The notes: generated by a model not told the origin, from the sequence alone. Positions 48,347 to 57,925 are shown, counted from the first letter of the stretch. The stretch is DNA of 64,000 bases from Tychonema sp. LEGE 06208 (GCF_015207505.1 NZ_JADEWT010000014.1:1-64000), one strand, 5' to 3'. Numbers and translations: made by a program.

Positions 48347-49486
48347 TTACTTACTGCCCAAAAATTTATCTAAATTCGGTACATCCACCCAAGTTCCCGT
48401 AGCATTTGACTCCTGAGTCAAATCCATCAACAACTGCGAGTAAACTCCTTCTTTGAGCGACGGTATCAAAGATTTCCCCGCATCTATTGCTTCTACCCAC
48501 CTATCCACTACTCGAATAAACGGTGCAATTCTCCCGTCTGGATAAACTTGAGGAAACTCCCATCTTTGAGGAATCTTAATTTCAGCTAAAGGTTCTCCAG
48601 CTTGGGAACCCCACAAACGAAATCCGTGGACGTAATCCTGCTGATTGTCGCTTCCCAATACCAAAGTACCCTTACTCCCGTAAATTTCGACCCAATGTCC
48701 CCGCCCTTGATAAGTAACGGAACTCAAACAAACTTGACAAGGCATTCCCCCGGCCAATTCCAACATCAACGTGCAAGAATCATCAGCATCAACAGGTTTT
48801 AAATTTCCCGAATCCTTCGGATCTGGTCGCGCCGAAATTCCTGTAATCAATTGCCCAGAAAGCCTCTGCACGGGCCCGAACAGCCAGCTAAGATAATCAA
48901 AAACGTGGGAACCTGTCGCCCCCAAAACTCCGCCACCTAGCTCTTTTTGCGCGTACCAATTCCAAGGGCGAGCAGCATCAGCGCGCCCAGACACCAACCA
49001 ATCAATCTTAATTAAACGGTTTTCTCCTACATATCCTGCTGCTAATAATTCTGCTAGCATTTGCCATGCGGGGATGAAGCGAAACTCAAAGTCCATTGTG
49101 GCAATTGCTCTCGAACCACTGTTGTTAACATTAGTTTGAGATTCGCTGTTTGTTAATCGGTAAAGTTCCCTGGCTTCATAAGCTGTGAGGGCTGTCGGTT
49201 TTTCTAATAATAAATGTTTGCCTGCTTGCAAGACGGTTTTTGCCATTTCAAAATGCAAAAATGGCGGGGTGGAAATGCTGACTCCCGCTACTTCTGGGAT
49301 GGCTGCTATATCTGCGATCGAGTTACAAGCATAGGGGATGTTGTGGGTGCTGGCGATCGCCTGAGCTTTGTCTAAATTCCGGTGGTAAACAGCCACAACC
49401 TCTGTCCGGTGGTGTGCCTGGAATCCGGGAAGGTGCACTTTTTGACCGAAACCTGTACCGACTATTGCAACGCCAATTTTTGACAT
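48347..49486 (-). CDS. Gfo/Idh/MocA-family NAD(P)-dependent oxidoreductase
   Basis: The 379-residue enzyme oxidises or reduces a sugar or related substrate. The Rossmann motif VAIVGTGFGQKVHLPGFQ is at residues about 6-23, the family motif LLLEKPTALTAYEARELYRL near 92 includes the catalytic Lys of EKP, and WNWYAQKELGGGVLGATGSH near 180 matches the GGG...D/H segment. The C-terminal beta-sheet domain is complete. Substrate cannot be told from the sequence. A heptamer array lies directly upstream of the ATG. Confidence 0.93.
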   Translation of the reverse strand: MSKIGVAIVGTGFGQKVHLPGFQAHHRTEVVAVYHRNLDKAQAIASTHNIPYACNSIADIAAIPEVAGVSISTPPFLHFEMAKTVLQAGKHLLLEKPTALTAYEARELYRLTNSESQTNVNNSGSRAIATMDFEFRFIPAWQMLAELLAAGYVGENRLIKIDWLVSGRADAARPWNWYAQKELGGGVLGATGSHVFDYLSWLFGPVQRLSGQLITGISARPDPKDSGNLKPVDADDSCTLMLELAGGMPCQVCLSSVTYQGRGHWVEIYGSKGTLVLGSDNQQDYVHGFRLWGSQAGEPLAEIKIPQRWEFPQVYPDGRIAPFIRVVDRWVEAIDAGKSLIPSLKEGVYSQLLMDLTQESNATGTWVDVPNLDKFLGSK

Positions 49487-49494
49487 GATTTAAT

Positions 49495-49718
49495 AATTGT
49501 TGACTGTTGACTGTTGACTGTTGGCTGTTGACTGTTAACTGTTGACTGTTGACTGTTGTTAGTTGTTAGTTGTTAGTTGTTAGTTGTTAGTTGTTAGTTG
49601 TTAGTTGTTATTAGCTGCAACCAATAACCAATAACCAATAACCAATAACCAATAACCAATAACCAATAACCAATAACCAATAACTAATAACTAATGACTG
49701 ATGACTACTGACTACTGA
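49495..49718. repeat. Three consecutive 7-bp repeat arrays
   Basis: TGTTGAC units (about 49498-49556), TTAGTTG units (about 49556-49612) and ACCAATA units (about 49619-49686) follow one another, then ACTAATG/ACTGACT variants run into the gshB 3' end. The arrays are all 7 bp but differ in sequence, so one unit seems to have mutated and re-expanded in steps. Confidence 0.9.
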
Positions 49719-50678
49719 CTAATGACTAACTACCCATTCAATTACTTGTTTGCCCAAACTAACGCCGTCAAGCAAGTCAATTTCTCTGATCCCTGTAGGG
49801 CTGGTGACATTAACTTCGGTGAGATAACCGCCAATGATATCAATGCCAACAAAGTACAGTCCGTCCCGTTGCAGTACCGGTGCTAAGTCAGCGCAAATTT
49901 GATATTCGCGATCGGTAATTTCTGTTTGTGCGACTCGGCCGCCGACGGCCATGTTGCCACGAAATTCGTTGCCGGTGGGAATGCGGTTGACAGCGCCGAT
50001 GGGCTTGCCGTTTAAGAGGATGATTCGTTTATCTCCGTCTTTTGCTGCGGGCAGATATGTCTGAATCATCACTGGGATTTGCCCTTGTTGAGTGCTGATT
50101 TCGACTAGGGAGTTGAGATTGCGATCGCCCGCTTCCAATAACAAAATCCCTTCGCCAGCTTTCCCACCTAATGGTTTAAGAACTGCCGCTCCTTTTTTCT
50201 CAACAAATTGCCTAATTACCCTCTTATTTTGAGAAACAATTGTTTCGGGGATCGAGTTCTCAAATTGCAAAGCATACATTTTTTCATTGGCTGCGCGCAA
50301 TCCTTTGGGGCTGTTAACTACCAAAGTTTTAGCGGGATCGATGCCGTCTAGAAGGTAAGTAGCGTAAAGGTAAGGAATATTGACAGGGGGGTCTGTCCGC
50401 ATAAATACTGCGTCCATTGCTTCGAGAGGCCCGAAAGTAGGCTGTTCTACTTCGTACCACACCTGAGCTGCTTCCCAGCGTCCCTCTACGATTTTTACAG
50501 GGGTTAGGGCTACCCGGTTGAGGGTAGCCCAGGTTTTGCCGTCGATGACGCTTAATTCGTTGGCTTGAGTCGCCCAAACTTCGTGACCCAATTCTTGAGC
50601 GGCTTCCATCAGCGCTACGCTGGTATCGTGTCCTGGAATTAGTCGCGCGAGGGAATCGATGATGAATGCAAATTTCAT
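49719..50678 (-). CDS. gshB: Glutathione synthetase
   Basis: GshB joins gamma-glutamylcysteine and glycine with ATP. The 319-residue product has the prokaryotic GshB layout: MKFAFIIDSLARLIPGHDTS at the start, VFMRTDPPVNIPYLYATYLLD near 87, and the ATP-grasp segments KPLGGKAGEGILLL near 160, MIQTYLPAAKDGDKRIILLN near 205 and RIPTGNEFRGNMAVGG near 230, ending with VNVTSPTGIREIDLLDG. Length is normal. It is 60 bases downstream of the glutaredoxin gene on the same strand, a logical glutathione operon. The last bases overlap the heptamer repeats. Confidence 0.97.
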   Translation of the reverse strand: MKFAFIIDSLARLIPGHDTSVALMEAAQELGHEVWATQANELSVIDGKTWATLNRVALTPVKIVEGRWEAAQVWYEVEQPTFGPLEAMDAVFMRTDPPVNIPYLYATYLLDGIDPAKTLVVNSPKGLRAANEKMYALQFENSIPETIVSQNKRVIRQFVEKKGAAVLKPLGGKAGEGILLLEAGDRNLNSLVEISTQQGQIPVMIQTYLPAAKDGDKRIILLNGKPIGAVNRIPTGNEFRGNMAVGGRVAQTEITDREYQICADLAPVLQRDGLYFVGIDIIGGYLTEVNVTSPTGIREIDLLDGVSLGKQVIEWVVSH

Positions 50679-50737
50679 TGTTCAGTTGGCACTTATGAAT
50701 TGGTTTGAGGAAAATTTGGTAAGCGATGGACTAATGT

Positions 50738-50998
50738 TTATTTTGCCAGCAGCGGGTCGAGTTGGCCGCGAGCATCGAGTGCGTGGAGTTCGTCGCAGCC
50801 GCCTATGTGTTGGTCGTTAATGAAGATTTGGGGCAGGGTGCGGCCTCCCTTGGCTCGATCGCTCATTTTGTCCCGTGCTGCTGCATCTCCATCGATCGCG
50901 TACTCTGTAAAATCTACCCCTTTTCGCTTCAGCAGTGCTTTGGCCCGAATGCAAAACGGGCAGGTTCTCCAAGTGTAAATTTCTACTTTAGGGGTCAT
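50738..50998 (-). CDS. grxC: Glutaredoxin 3
   Basis: This 86-residue glutathione-dependent disulfide reductase has the active site TCPFC (near residue 11-15) in YTWRTCPFCIRAKALL, the cis-proline segment GGRTLPQIFIND and the glutathione-binding GGCDEL. ATG 50998 gives MTPKVEIYTW, the normal start; in-frame TTG codons upstream would add seven residues without resemblance. It probably shares an mRNA with gshB, which makes its cofactor. Confidence 0.97.
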   Translation of the reverse strand: MTPKVEIYTWRTCPFCIRAKALLKRKGVDFTEYAIDGDAAARDKMSDRAKGGRTLPQIFINDQHIGGCDELHALDARGQLDPLLAK

Positions 50999-51187
50999 CG
51001 GGCGCTCAAACAATAACAATATTTTTTTATTGTAATCTTAACCAATCTTATTTTTATTTTTATATAGTTGTAGCCAGCGACCTGTAATGTTATTATTTAT
51101 ACAACTTTTTTTAAATTTGTCTAAAAATACCAAAATATCCGCCCTTCTTGAAACGGAGAGATTTTGACAATTAGCAGCACGATCGGT

Positions 51188-51598
51188 CTATCGTGACTGA
51201 CCGACCTGCTTGTTTCGTTTTCTGCCGGAACCGATGATTCCTGCGCCTGTCACTAGGAGTGCTACCACAGTGCCCGGTTCTGGGATAGATGTTGCTGCTC
51301 TCTGCGGGGTGGCGTTGTTGGTGTATATTTTTGTGAAGTTCAGCGATTGTGCCGGCGGTGGGTCTGGCGATTTCTCTACCGCGTCTGATGCTTGTGTCCC
51401 AGAGCGCAGAGACTCTATGGATGGGCTTGATGGTGGTGTCGGGCTTGGGGAATTGTCAGGGCTACAGGCGCTTGAAAAGTTTCCCGGCCCGCACACATCT
51501 ACCTGTGCTACACCCGGAGGGGCGGCAGCCAAATAGAAGAACCCTGTTGCCATTGTGGCAGAGAGTCCGATTGCTAGTTTTGCCAGTGGCGTACACAT
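51188..51598 (-). CDS. PEP-CTERM sorted exported protein
   Basis: The 136-residue protein has a signal peptide (LAKLAIGLSATMATGFFYLA, residues about 5-24, with cleavage after AVAQ-like GVAQ near 32), a proline/serine-rich middle and a C-terminal PEP-CTERM sorting signal: SIPEPGT near 108, a hydrophobic helix VVALLVTGAGIIG and the basic end SGRKRNKQ. Such proteins are processed by an exosortase, which must be encoded elsewhere, and sent to the cell surface or extracellular matrix. The mature part has no recognised domain. Confidence 0.88.
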   Translation of the reverse strand: MCTPLAKLAIGLSATMATGFFYLAAAPPGVAQVDVCGPGNFSSACSPDNSPSPTPPSSPSIESLRSGTQASDAVEKSPDPPPAQSLNFTKIYTNNATPQRAATSIPEPGTVVALLVTGAGIIGSGRKRNKQVGQSR

Positions 51599-52084
51599 AA
51601 CTATTTAGTTAAAAAGTGGTAAAATCGGAAATTAGAAATAGTGCTAGAGATGAGCGTTGCGGGGTTGGTAAGGATTTTAGAGTTATTACAATAGATGGAT
51701 GCTTTTGTCGCGCCCGTATAGTATAGTATAGCGCTTGGGGAGGTCGCCCAAACACTTTAATAATCTTATTTTCTTACACCTTGAGGTCGAGAACTTCGTG
51801 GTTGGCACTAGGTTACTTAGTGCTTTGTAGGAAGCGATCGAGCAACATCTTCTGGCAACATCTCCACCACCAGCAGTTACAGTCATTAACAAAGAGTGTT
51901 GTTACCAGTACCGCCACCTCCTGAAATTAATTATTTAACTCCTCGCAAACTAGCTCTGCTTTATCGTACTTGGCAATGCACAATCTGACTACTCTTTTAT
52001 CGTCTCATGCTGCGATAGCAACTGTCCTCAGTATATGTACGTGTATTCGGGACTGTCAACTACTTAAAAGGAATATTTAAGTAT
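51599..52084. other. Intergenic region between the PEP-CTERM gene and hflX
   Basis: No gene is supported; the minus frame at 51686-51892 has no motif. The leader and promoter of the PEP-CTERM gene should be in the first part. AGTATAGTATAG near 51716 is a short repeat. Confidence 0.5.
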
Positions 52085-53896
52085 TTACCGAGGATAGAGG
52101 GCGTATTCAATGAGTTGCGCTAATCGATCGCGCAGAGTTTCCAATCCGAGACCTTTGGCGGCCGAAATAAATACGGCTTGAGGAAACTCTTCTCGTGCCA
52201 GAGCGAGTCTATCTTCATCTACGGCATCGATTTTGTTGAAAACTACAAGAGCAGGCCCGGGAGTTACGGGCATATCTGTCAAAATATTCATGACCGATCG
52301 AATTTGGTTTTGCCATGCGGGATGGGAGAGATCGACGAGGTGCAGTAAAGCGTCGGCGTCTGTGACTTCTTCGAGGGTAGCCCGAAAAGCGTCGATCAGT
52401 GAGGGGGGCAGTTCGCGAATAAAGCCCACTGTGTCTGTGAGGACGAGCGACAAAAGTTCCCTGCCCTCGGCGCTAGGAATTGTCAGCTTGCGGGTGGTGG
52501 GGTCGAGGGTGGCAAATAACTGGTCGGCGGCGTAGACCTCGGAATTGGTGAGCAGGTTGAGCAGAGTCGATTTACCGGCGTTTGTGTAGCCGACGATGGC
52601 GACTGAGGGTACGTCATTGTGGTGCCGGTTCTGCCGCAGCCGGAAGCGGTGAGCGAGGAGTTGATTTACTTCTTGCTGCAATCGAGTAATGCGTTTGGCG
52701 ATCGTCCGCCGTTCGGTTTCTAGTTTAGTTTCCCCAGGGCCTCTGGTACCGATGCCACCGCCCTGCTTTGACATGGCCTGACCGATCCCTCTGAGTCGGG
52801 GCAGGGTGTATTGTAGTTGAGCGAGTTCGACTTGCAATTTACCTTCGCTCGATCGCGCTCTTTGGGCGAAAATGTCCAGAATTACCTCCGTGCGATCGAC
52901 TACGCGAATGCCGAGAAGAGTTTCTAGGTTACGTATTTGTGCGGGTGCCAGGTCGCGATCGAATACCACGAGGTTAGCGCTAACCGTCTGAGCGGTGAGA
53001 GCAATTTCTTGAACTTTGCCTTCGCCAACGACTGTCTGAGGATGGGGGCGCGATCGTTTTTGGCGCACTGTTTGCAGAACTTGACCCCCGGCGCTTTCCA
53101 CCAGCCGCGTTATTTCTGCGAGTCCGTCCTCAAAATCCAGCAGAGTCATCTGCTGAGTCATTACACCTACCAGCAGAACTTTGTCTTGGTCTGCATCTAC
53201 CTGCTTGGCGACAAACTCTGCTTGAAACTCTGCTTCGAGTCCTTCCACCAACTCCTGAAAATCTTGGTCTGCGAGGTCGTCCAAATTCAGCGGTTCTGAG
53301 ATTGTCCAGGGAAAGTGTTGAGTTTTGATTGGTGAGTTTTGAACTGAAGACTCTTCTATTTCATCAGTTTCATCAGTTTCATCAGTTGCAGATTTTTGTA
53401 ACTGAGCGCTTAACACGGAAAACTCAAAATTTGGTCGGTCTCCTTGAGGTATCAGGTGAACGAGATAAGTTTCTTGGATGTAACCTGTCGCACCGCCGCC
53501 GCGACGCTGAAATCCTCCGCCGGTCAGCGTCAGCCACACTAGGGCATCTAGGCGCTGAATTGCCATTGCTGTGAGAGCTGCTTCGCTTGGGGTTTCTGGC
53601 TTCAGGTGGGTGGCGATGCAGCGAATGCCGCTGAGGCGACCTCCGCCGTATCGGGGCAATTCTAGGGGCGAAATTTGGGTTTGGCGGGGTGTACCTACGC
53701 CGACGCGAATTACTTGTCCGCGACGGTTGATGTAGGTGCAGATTGGTTTGTCGATTTCGGTGCTGATGGCTGCGACGCGCTGGGCGAATTCTGCCGTGGT
53801 GATGCGATCGCCCGGTAGTCGCTGGTGGTAAAGCTTTTCGAGTTGCTTGAGCTGGCTGGACTTTAAACCTTGAAGATTGCCGTAGATGGTTTCGAT
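52085..53896 (-). CDS. hflX: GTPase HflX, apparent ATC start codon
   Basis: HflX binds the large ribosomal subunit and helps split stalled ribosomes. The G-domain has VAIVGYTNAGKSTLLN (P-loop), the DTVGFIRELPPSLIDAF switch region and VVFNKIDAVD; GETKLETERR and GIGTRGPGE-like RGPGETKLE precede it. An in-frame extension with family resemblance (ETIYGNLQGLKSSQLKQLEK, YHQRLPGDRITTAEFAQRV) reaches back to 53896, but it contains no ATG, GTG or TTG: the first usual start is TTG 53659 (524 residues). Homologues I recall begin METIHGNLQG, so the start appears to be ATC, with GGGAG about nine bases ahead. The full product would be 603 residues. Confidence 0.9.
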   Translation of the reverse strand: METIYGNLQGLKSSQLKQLEKLYHQRLPGDRITTAEFAQRVAAISTEIDKPICTYINRRGQVIRVGVGTPRQTQISPLELPRYGGGRLSGIRCIATHLKPETPSEAALTAMAIQRLDALVWLTLTGGGFQRRGGGATGYIQETYLVHLIPQGDRPNFEFSVLSAQLQKSATDETDETDEIEESSVQNSPIKTQHFPWTISEPLNLDDLADQDFQELVEGLEAEFQAEFVAKQVDADQDKVLLVGVMTQQMTLLDFEDGLAEITRLVESAGGQVLQTVRQKRSRPHPQTVVGEGKVQEIALTAQTVSANLVVFDRDLAPAQIRNLETLLGIRVVDRTEVILDIFAQRARSSEGKLQVELAQLQYTLPRLRGIGQAMSKQGGGIGTRGPGETKLETERRTIAKRITRLQQEVNQLLAHRFRLRQNRHHNDVPSVAIVGYTNAGKSTLLNLLTNSEVYAADQLFATLDPTTRKLTIPSAEGRELLSLVLTDTVGFIRELPPSLIDAFRATLEEVTDADALLHLVDLSHPAWQNQIRSVMNILTDMPVTPGPALVVFNKIDAVDEDRLALAREEFPQAVFISAAKGLGLETLRDRLAQLIEYALYPR

Positions 53897-54213
53897 AACT
53901 GTTTCTCCCTCGCGCTCTGTGAATCTTATATTTTACTTAACTCCGGGCGATCGTGTTGTGGTTTGAAGTTTAAATTTACCATTCCTGCCATGAGACACTT
54001 CCTTTGACAACAGCAGTCTCAACTTGTACTTGTCTTTTGTATCTGCTGATACAGGCGATCGCTAAAAAAAAACGTTAACAAAACTTAACACATATTTTTG
54101 TGTTTCAGAATCCTCCTTTAGACTTGTGTGTATCTTGAGCCTAGAGACAGATAGCAAACTAAAAATTAGGTCGCTACTATGATAAGCGAAACATTGTTAA
54201 GGAATGTAAAAAC

Positions 54214-54426
54214 ATGGAAACTCGTCCTACTAACGTACCTACAACCACTAATGCTTACAACGGCAAAGATCGCAATGCCTTTTTGTTTGGCTTCAACCCG
54301 CAAGCAGAACTTTGGAACGGCCGCTTAGCGATGATAGGCTTCTTAGCTTATTTGCTCTGGGACTTGGCTGGATATAGCGTTCTACGCGACATCCTTCACT
54401 TTCTGCCTACCTATATTGCTCGCTAA
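54214..54426 (+). CDS. hli: High-light-inducible protein (longer form)
   Basis: The 70-residue protein has an N-terminal tail of about 28 residues followed by the CAB-like helix signature [21 protein letters not shown] and a hydrophobic run to the end. It binds pigment in thylakoid membranes and protects from excess light. GTTAAGGAATG before the ATG is an acceptable ribosome binding site. It is followed closely by an inverted repeat CCGGTCTGGCAGT / ACTGCCAGACCGG (about 54441-54483) that probably terminates the transcript. PsaK, also a photosystem protein, is next on the same strand. Confidence 0.96.
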   Translation: METRPTNVPTTTNAYNGKDRNAFLFGFNPQAELWNGRLAMIGFLAYLLWDLAGYSVLRDILHFLPTYIAR

Positions 54427-54440
54427 TAACGAGCATTGTT

Positions 54441-54483
54441 TCCGGTCTGGCAGTATGAGTAAATGCCACAACTGCCAGACCGG
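54441..54483 (+). terminator. Hairpin after hli
   Basis: CCGGTCTGGCAGT and ACTGCCAGACCGG form a perfect 13-bp stem with a loop of about 17 bases, 15 bases after the hli stop. No long U-run follows, so it could be a terminator or an mRNA-stabilising structure. Confidence 0.55.
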
Positions 54484-54726
54484 CTAAAAGTTACAAATAG
54501 CAGCGAGTATAATTTAGTTCGTTTGTAGCTTGCGTTACTTTTGACTGGCATTATAAAGATTTATTGCTGTGACTTGATGATTGCAGTTGGGGCGCGATCG
54601 CTGGCGCAGCGAATATTAAGAGCAAAACAGATATTTATTCCTGAGATGCGATCGCCCCTGCTGTATTTTTGGCAAGAAATTTCATCGATAACCTCTGATT
54701 GTATAGGAAAAATAGGAGCATCAACG

Positions 54727-55005
54727 ATGATCGACTCAAATTTACTGGCAGTAGTAGAATCAGCTCTGACTGACACAGCATCAGGAAACTGGCAAAAGCC
54801 GATAGTGATGTTTGTTTGCAATATTTTAGCATTGCTAGTTCTGAGCCGCGTAATTTGGCATCCCCACGTCGGCCCTAAAATGCCTTTGCCCTTCCCGTCT
54901 CTGTTTAACAATGTTAGTGTTCCCGCATTTTTGGCATCAATGAGCGCCGGTCACATTCTAGGAGTATTAATGATTTTGACGATGGGCATCGATAAGTATA
55001 TTTAG
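54727..55005 (+). CDS. psaK: Photosystem I reaction-centre subunit PsaK
   Basis: The 92-residue protein has the PsaK layout of two membrane helices with a central loop: IVMFVCNILALLVLSRVIW (first helix), then HPHVGPKMPLPFPSLF, the family's conserved loop, and LASMSAGHILGVLMILTMG (second helix). PsaK sits at the edge of photosystem I and helps couple antenna or state transitions. ATG 54727 follows AGGAGCATCAACG, a good ribosome binding site; a longer frame from 54541 adds unrelated sequence. Cyanobacteria often have two psaK genes, one of which is high-light-induced; the neighbouring hli makes that an attractive but unproved idea. Confidence 0.88.
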   Translation: MIDSNLLAVVESALTDTASGNWQKPIVMFVCNILALLVLSRVIWHPHVGPKMPLPFPSLFNNVSVPAFLASMSAGHILGVLMILTMGIDKYI

Positions 55006-55670
55006 GAGCAATTGCGCTGCTGTTTTGGGGAATTTTTCCTTTAATGGATAGAGTGAAATCCGCAGAAAGTTTGTAGGGGTTAGTGAAATGGACTCACCCC
55101 TAATTTTAGGTTTGTATCTAAACTTTGTCTCAAATCAGTAGTAGACTTCTTCATAAGTTTTCGTTCAATACATAAACCGCAGATGAAAGGCAGATGCAAC
55201 ATCGATTGACGCAGATAATTTTAGATGATTTGTGCGTGAGTGCAAGAGTTACAGTATGGTGCATCAGATTGTTGGCTGGAAATAGCGGAGCAAATGTAAG
55301 GGTCTGACAGACCATACTATCTAAGTTCGGAAAAAATTAATTACAAAAAGGCTTTGGACGCTTACAGACTTTTAGGTGAAATTTTATTAAATTAATTCTG
55401 TCCAGCTACTTAACTACTTTAGACAGACGCAGGAGCCCGGGAAAGAGAGATAGATTTTAAAGAATCGGGTTTTGTCAAAACAAAATGCCTGAGCGTAGAA
55501 GTTTCAGCAGTGAAGCAATCCACGCCGATCCAGAATTGGGGAAGAAGATTTGTTGAATGCGAAAGCAATTCAAACTATTCAATGATAGCCCAACGGTGGG
55601 CAGCGTGCCGCAGAACTGCCCGACTAGCGGCGTTTAGCTATTTTTCGATTAATAGATGAGGTTTAAAACA
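55006..55670. other. Intergenic region between psaK and the SRPBCC gene
   Basis: About 660 bases without a supported gene. It contains CGCAGATGAAAGGCAGATGC-type sequence like that at 38826-38850, suggesting another small dispersed repeat. No RNA gene was recognised. Confidence 0.5.
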
Positions 55671-56363
55671 ATGGATTCTAATTCGATCGCAAATTCTGAC
55701 AAAGAAAACCAAACTAACACTGGCGATACCGAACGCTGGGCTTCGTTAATTGGTGGCGGGGCGCTGGTGTTGTTTGGTTTGTCGCAGCGTTCTTTGAGAG
55801 GTGCTTTGCTGGCGGTTGCCGGTGGCGGTTTGGCGGCGCGCGGGCTGGGGGTTGCGGAGGGTTTGCAGTCGGCTGCAGATGCCAATCAAAGCATTAAAGT
55901 TGAAAAGACGGTGACGATCGACAAACCGGCTGATGAATTGTACCGTTTCTGGCGCGATTTTGAAAATTTACCTCGGTTTATGAAGCATCTCAAACACGTT
56001 ACGGTAATAGATGACAAGCGTTCTCACTGGATTGCCAGCGCGCCGATCGGCAATAGTGTAGAATGGGATGCAGAAATTGTCCGCGAAGAAGAAAATCGAT
56101 TAATTGCGTGGGTGTCTGTGGAAGGCGCGGATGTTGAGAATTCGGGTTTTGTACGCTTTCAACCAGCACCTGCAGGACGCGGTACTGAGGTCAAAGTTGC
56201 GATCGAATACAACCCTCCGGGCGGTGCGATTGCTGGTGCAGCGGCTAAGCTATTTGGGGAAGTCCCAGAACAGCAAATTGCTGACGATTTGCGCCGGTTT
56301 AAGCAGTTTATGGAAGCTGGGGAAATAGCTACGACGGCCGGTCAATCTTCTGGCCGCAAGTAA
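55671..56363 (+). CDS. SRPBCC-family (polyketide cyclase/START-like) membrane-anchored protein
   Basis: The 230-residue protein has an N-terminal glycine-rich hydrophobic part (WASLIGGGALVLFGLSQRSL, LLAVAGGGLAARGL, residues about 25-60) similar to DUF2892-type two-helix anchors, and a C-terminal SRPBCC ligand-binding domain (residues about 75-215: VEKTVTIDKPADELYRFWRD, ENLPRFMKHL, WDAEIVREEENRLIAW). Such proteins are stress-associated in cyanobacteria; the ligand is unknown. GAGG nine bases ahead supports ATG 55671 over 55656. Confidence 0.88.
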   Translation: MDSNSIANSDKENQTNTGDTERWASLIGGGALVLFGLSQRSLRGALLAVAGGGLAARGLGVAEGLQSAADANQSIKVEKTVTIDKPADELYRFWRDFENLPRFMKHLKHVTVIDDKRSHWIASAPIGNSVEWDAEIVREEENRLIAWVSVEGADVENSGFVRFQPAPAGRGTEVKVAIEYNPPGGAIAGAAAKLFGEVPEQQIADDLRRFKQFMEAGEIATTAGQSSGRK

Positions 56364-56568
56364 TAATTGCGATCGCATCGGATAAATTAATTGTAATTCC
56401 GCTCCGGGGTGGGTTTTACCAACAATCCAAGATTCACAACATCCACAATAGATTTCTGGCAAAAGTTTTTTTCATCAATTTATAGGGCAGGCGAGACACC
56501 CCACAATAAAAAATAATTCTTGTGGGATGGGCCGGAAAGCCTGCCCTAGTTATTTTTGCAAGAGGTTA

Positions 56569-57648
56569 TTAATAATTAAGTTTAACTTCGGGAACTAAAA
56601 CGCGGCCGCTGTAACCCGCACGCTGGTATCGATCGATCGCCTCTGCTGCGATAACATCCGTTTTACCTGTCTCGACGAGCGCAACGCAAGCACCGCCAAA
56701 ACCTCCACCCGTCAGCCTTGCACCGAAGACTCGGGGGATTGACTGCAAGATGGCCGCCAGCGTGTCTGCAGCGGGCACTGAAACTTCGCAGTCGTCGCGC
56801 AAACTCGCGTGGGAAGCATTCATTAACTCGCCGAAACGCTTTGCTGACAAAGATTTTACCGCTTGCAGTACCCGGTTGTTTTCGGTAATGACGTGGCGAG
56901 CTCGCCTTCTGAGGGGTTCGGGCAATACTTCCACTGCTTTGGGATCGGCGATATCTCTGAGAGCTTTAACTCCCAATATTCGGGCGGATTCCTCGCACTC
57001 AGCGCGCCGCTTGTTGTAGCCGCTTCCTGCTGCTAGTTGGTGGCTTTCGCCGCTGTCAATTACTAAAATTTCGGTGTCAGGAGGAAAAGGTATCGGGCGG
57101 TATTTGAGGCTGCGGGTGTCGAGAAATAGCATGGTGTTGGTGTCTGCTAAACTCGATGCCATTTGATCCATGATGCCACAGTTCAAACCGGCGTACCGGA
57201 TTTCGGCTAGCTGTCCGATTTGAGCTAGCCGCACGTCGTCTAGGGGGAGGTTGAGCAAAGCGCGCATTCCTCTGAGGGTGGCTATTTCTAAGGCTGCGCT
57301 GCTGGACAAACCTGCGCCGATCGGCACGTTGGAGGTAATGTAAAGATTTATTGGCGGTATTTTGTATCCTTCTTTTTCTAAAAGTCTGAGGCAGCCGCAG
57401 ATATAAGTTACGAATGTTTGCGGTATGGTATCGTCGTCTGAAAAATTTATGAGTTCGTCATATTCTGCTGAATAAAAATGGTGGCGATCGTCGCTGCTGA
57501 AGCCAATTTGTACTGTTGTGCGCTGGGGAATTGCCGTCGGCAGTACAAATCCGTCGTTGTAGTCTGTGTGTTCGCCCAGCAGGTTTACTCTTCCGGGCGC
57601 GCTGGCTTGGGTTTTGGGTAATGTACCAAATACTCGTTGGAAATTCAT
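56569..57648 (-). CDS. galK: Galactokinase
   Basis: GalK phosphorylates galactose at C1. The 359-residue protein shows the three GHMP kinase motifs: APGRVNLLGEHTDYNDGFVL near residues 18-37 (galactokinase signature), VPIGAGLSSSAALEIA near 110 (ATP loop) and GARLTGGGFGGACVAL near 325. Length is a little below the E. coli enzyme but typical of bacteria. No other Leloir-pathway gene is near. The start at ATG 57648 gives MNFQRVFG; the leader contains GGTTATTTGT-type heptamer remnants. Confidence 0.96.
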   Translation of the reverse strand: MNFQRVFGTLPKTQASAPGRVNLLGEHTDYNDGFVLPTAIPQRTTVQIGFSSDDRHHFYSAEYDELINFSDDDTIPQTFVTYICGCLRLLEKEGYKIPPINLYITSNVPIGAGLSSSAALEIATLRGMRALLNLPLDDVRLAQIGQLAEIRYAGLNCGIMDQMASSLADTNTMLFLDTRSLKYRPIPFPPDTEILVIDSGESHQLAAGSGYNKRRAECEESARILGVKALRDIADPKAVEVLPEPLRRRARHVITENNRVLQAVKSLSAKRFGELMNASHASLRDDCEVSVPAADTLAAILQSIPRVFGARLTGGGFGGACVALVETGKTDVIAAEAIDRYQRAGYSGRVLVPEVKLNY

Positions 57649-57925
57649 TTTTGGGGAATTGCTAATTGGTTCTTGGTTATTTGTTATTGGTTAGTTGTTA
57701 TGGGTTATTTGGAAAAATAGCTATCTGTGTATCCGTGACTTCCGTGTCGTGCTGCTGGTAATTGGGAAGAAATAAATTTATTTTTTATCGTTGCTGCTTT
57801 TATAGTGCCTAAGTTTTTTGGTTAATTCAAGCCATGTTAACAAAAATCAACATGGCTGTAGGTGAGGAAAAAATATGAGGTTGTGATAAAATGACAGGCT
57901 AAGATTTCTCCCAGCAATTCAAAAA

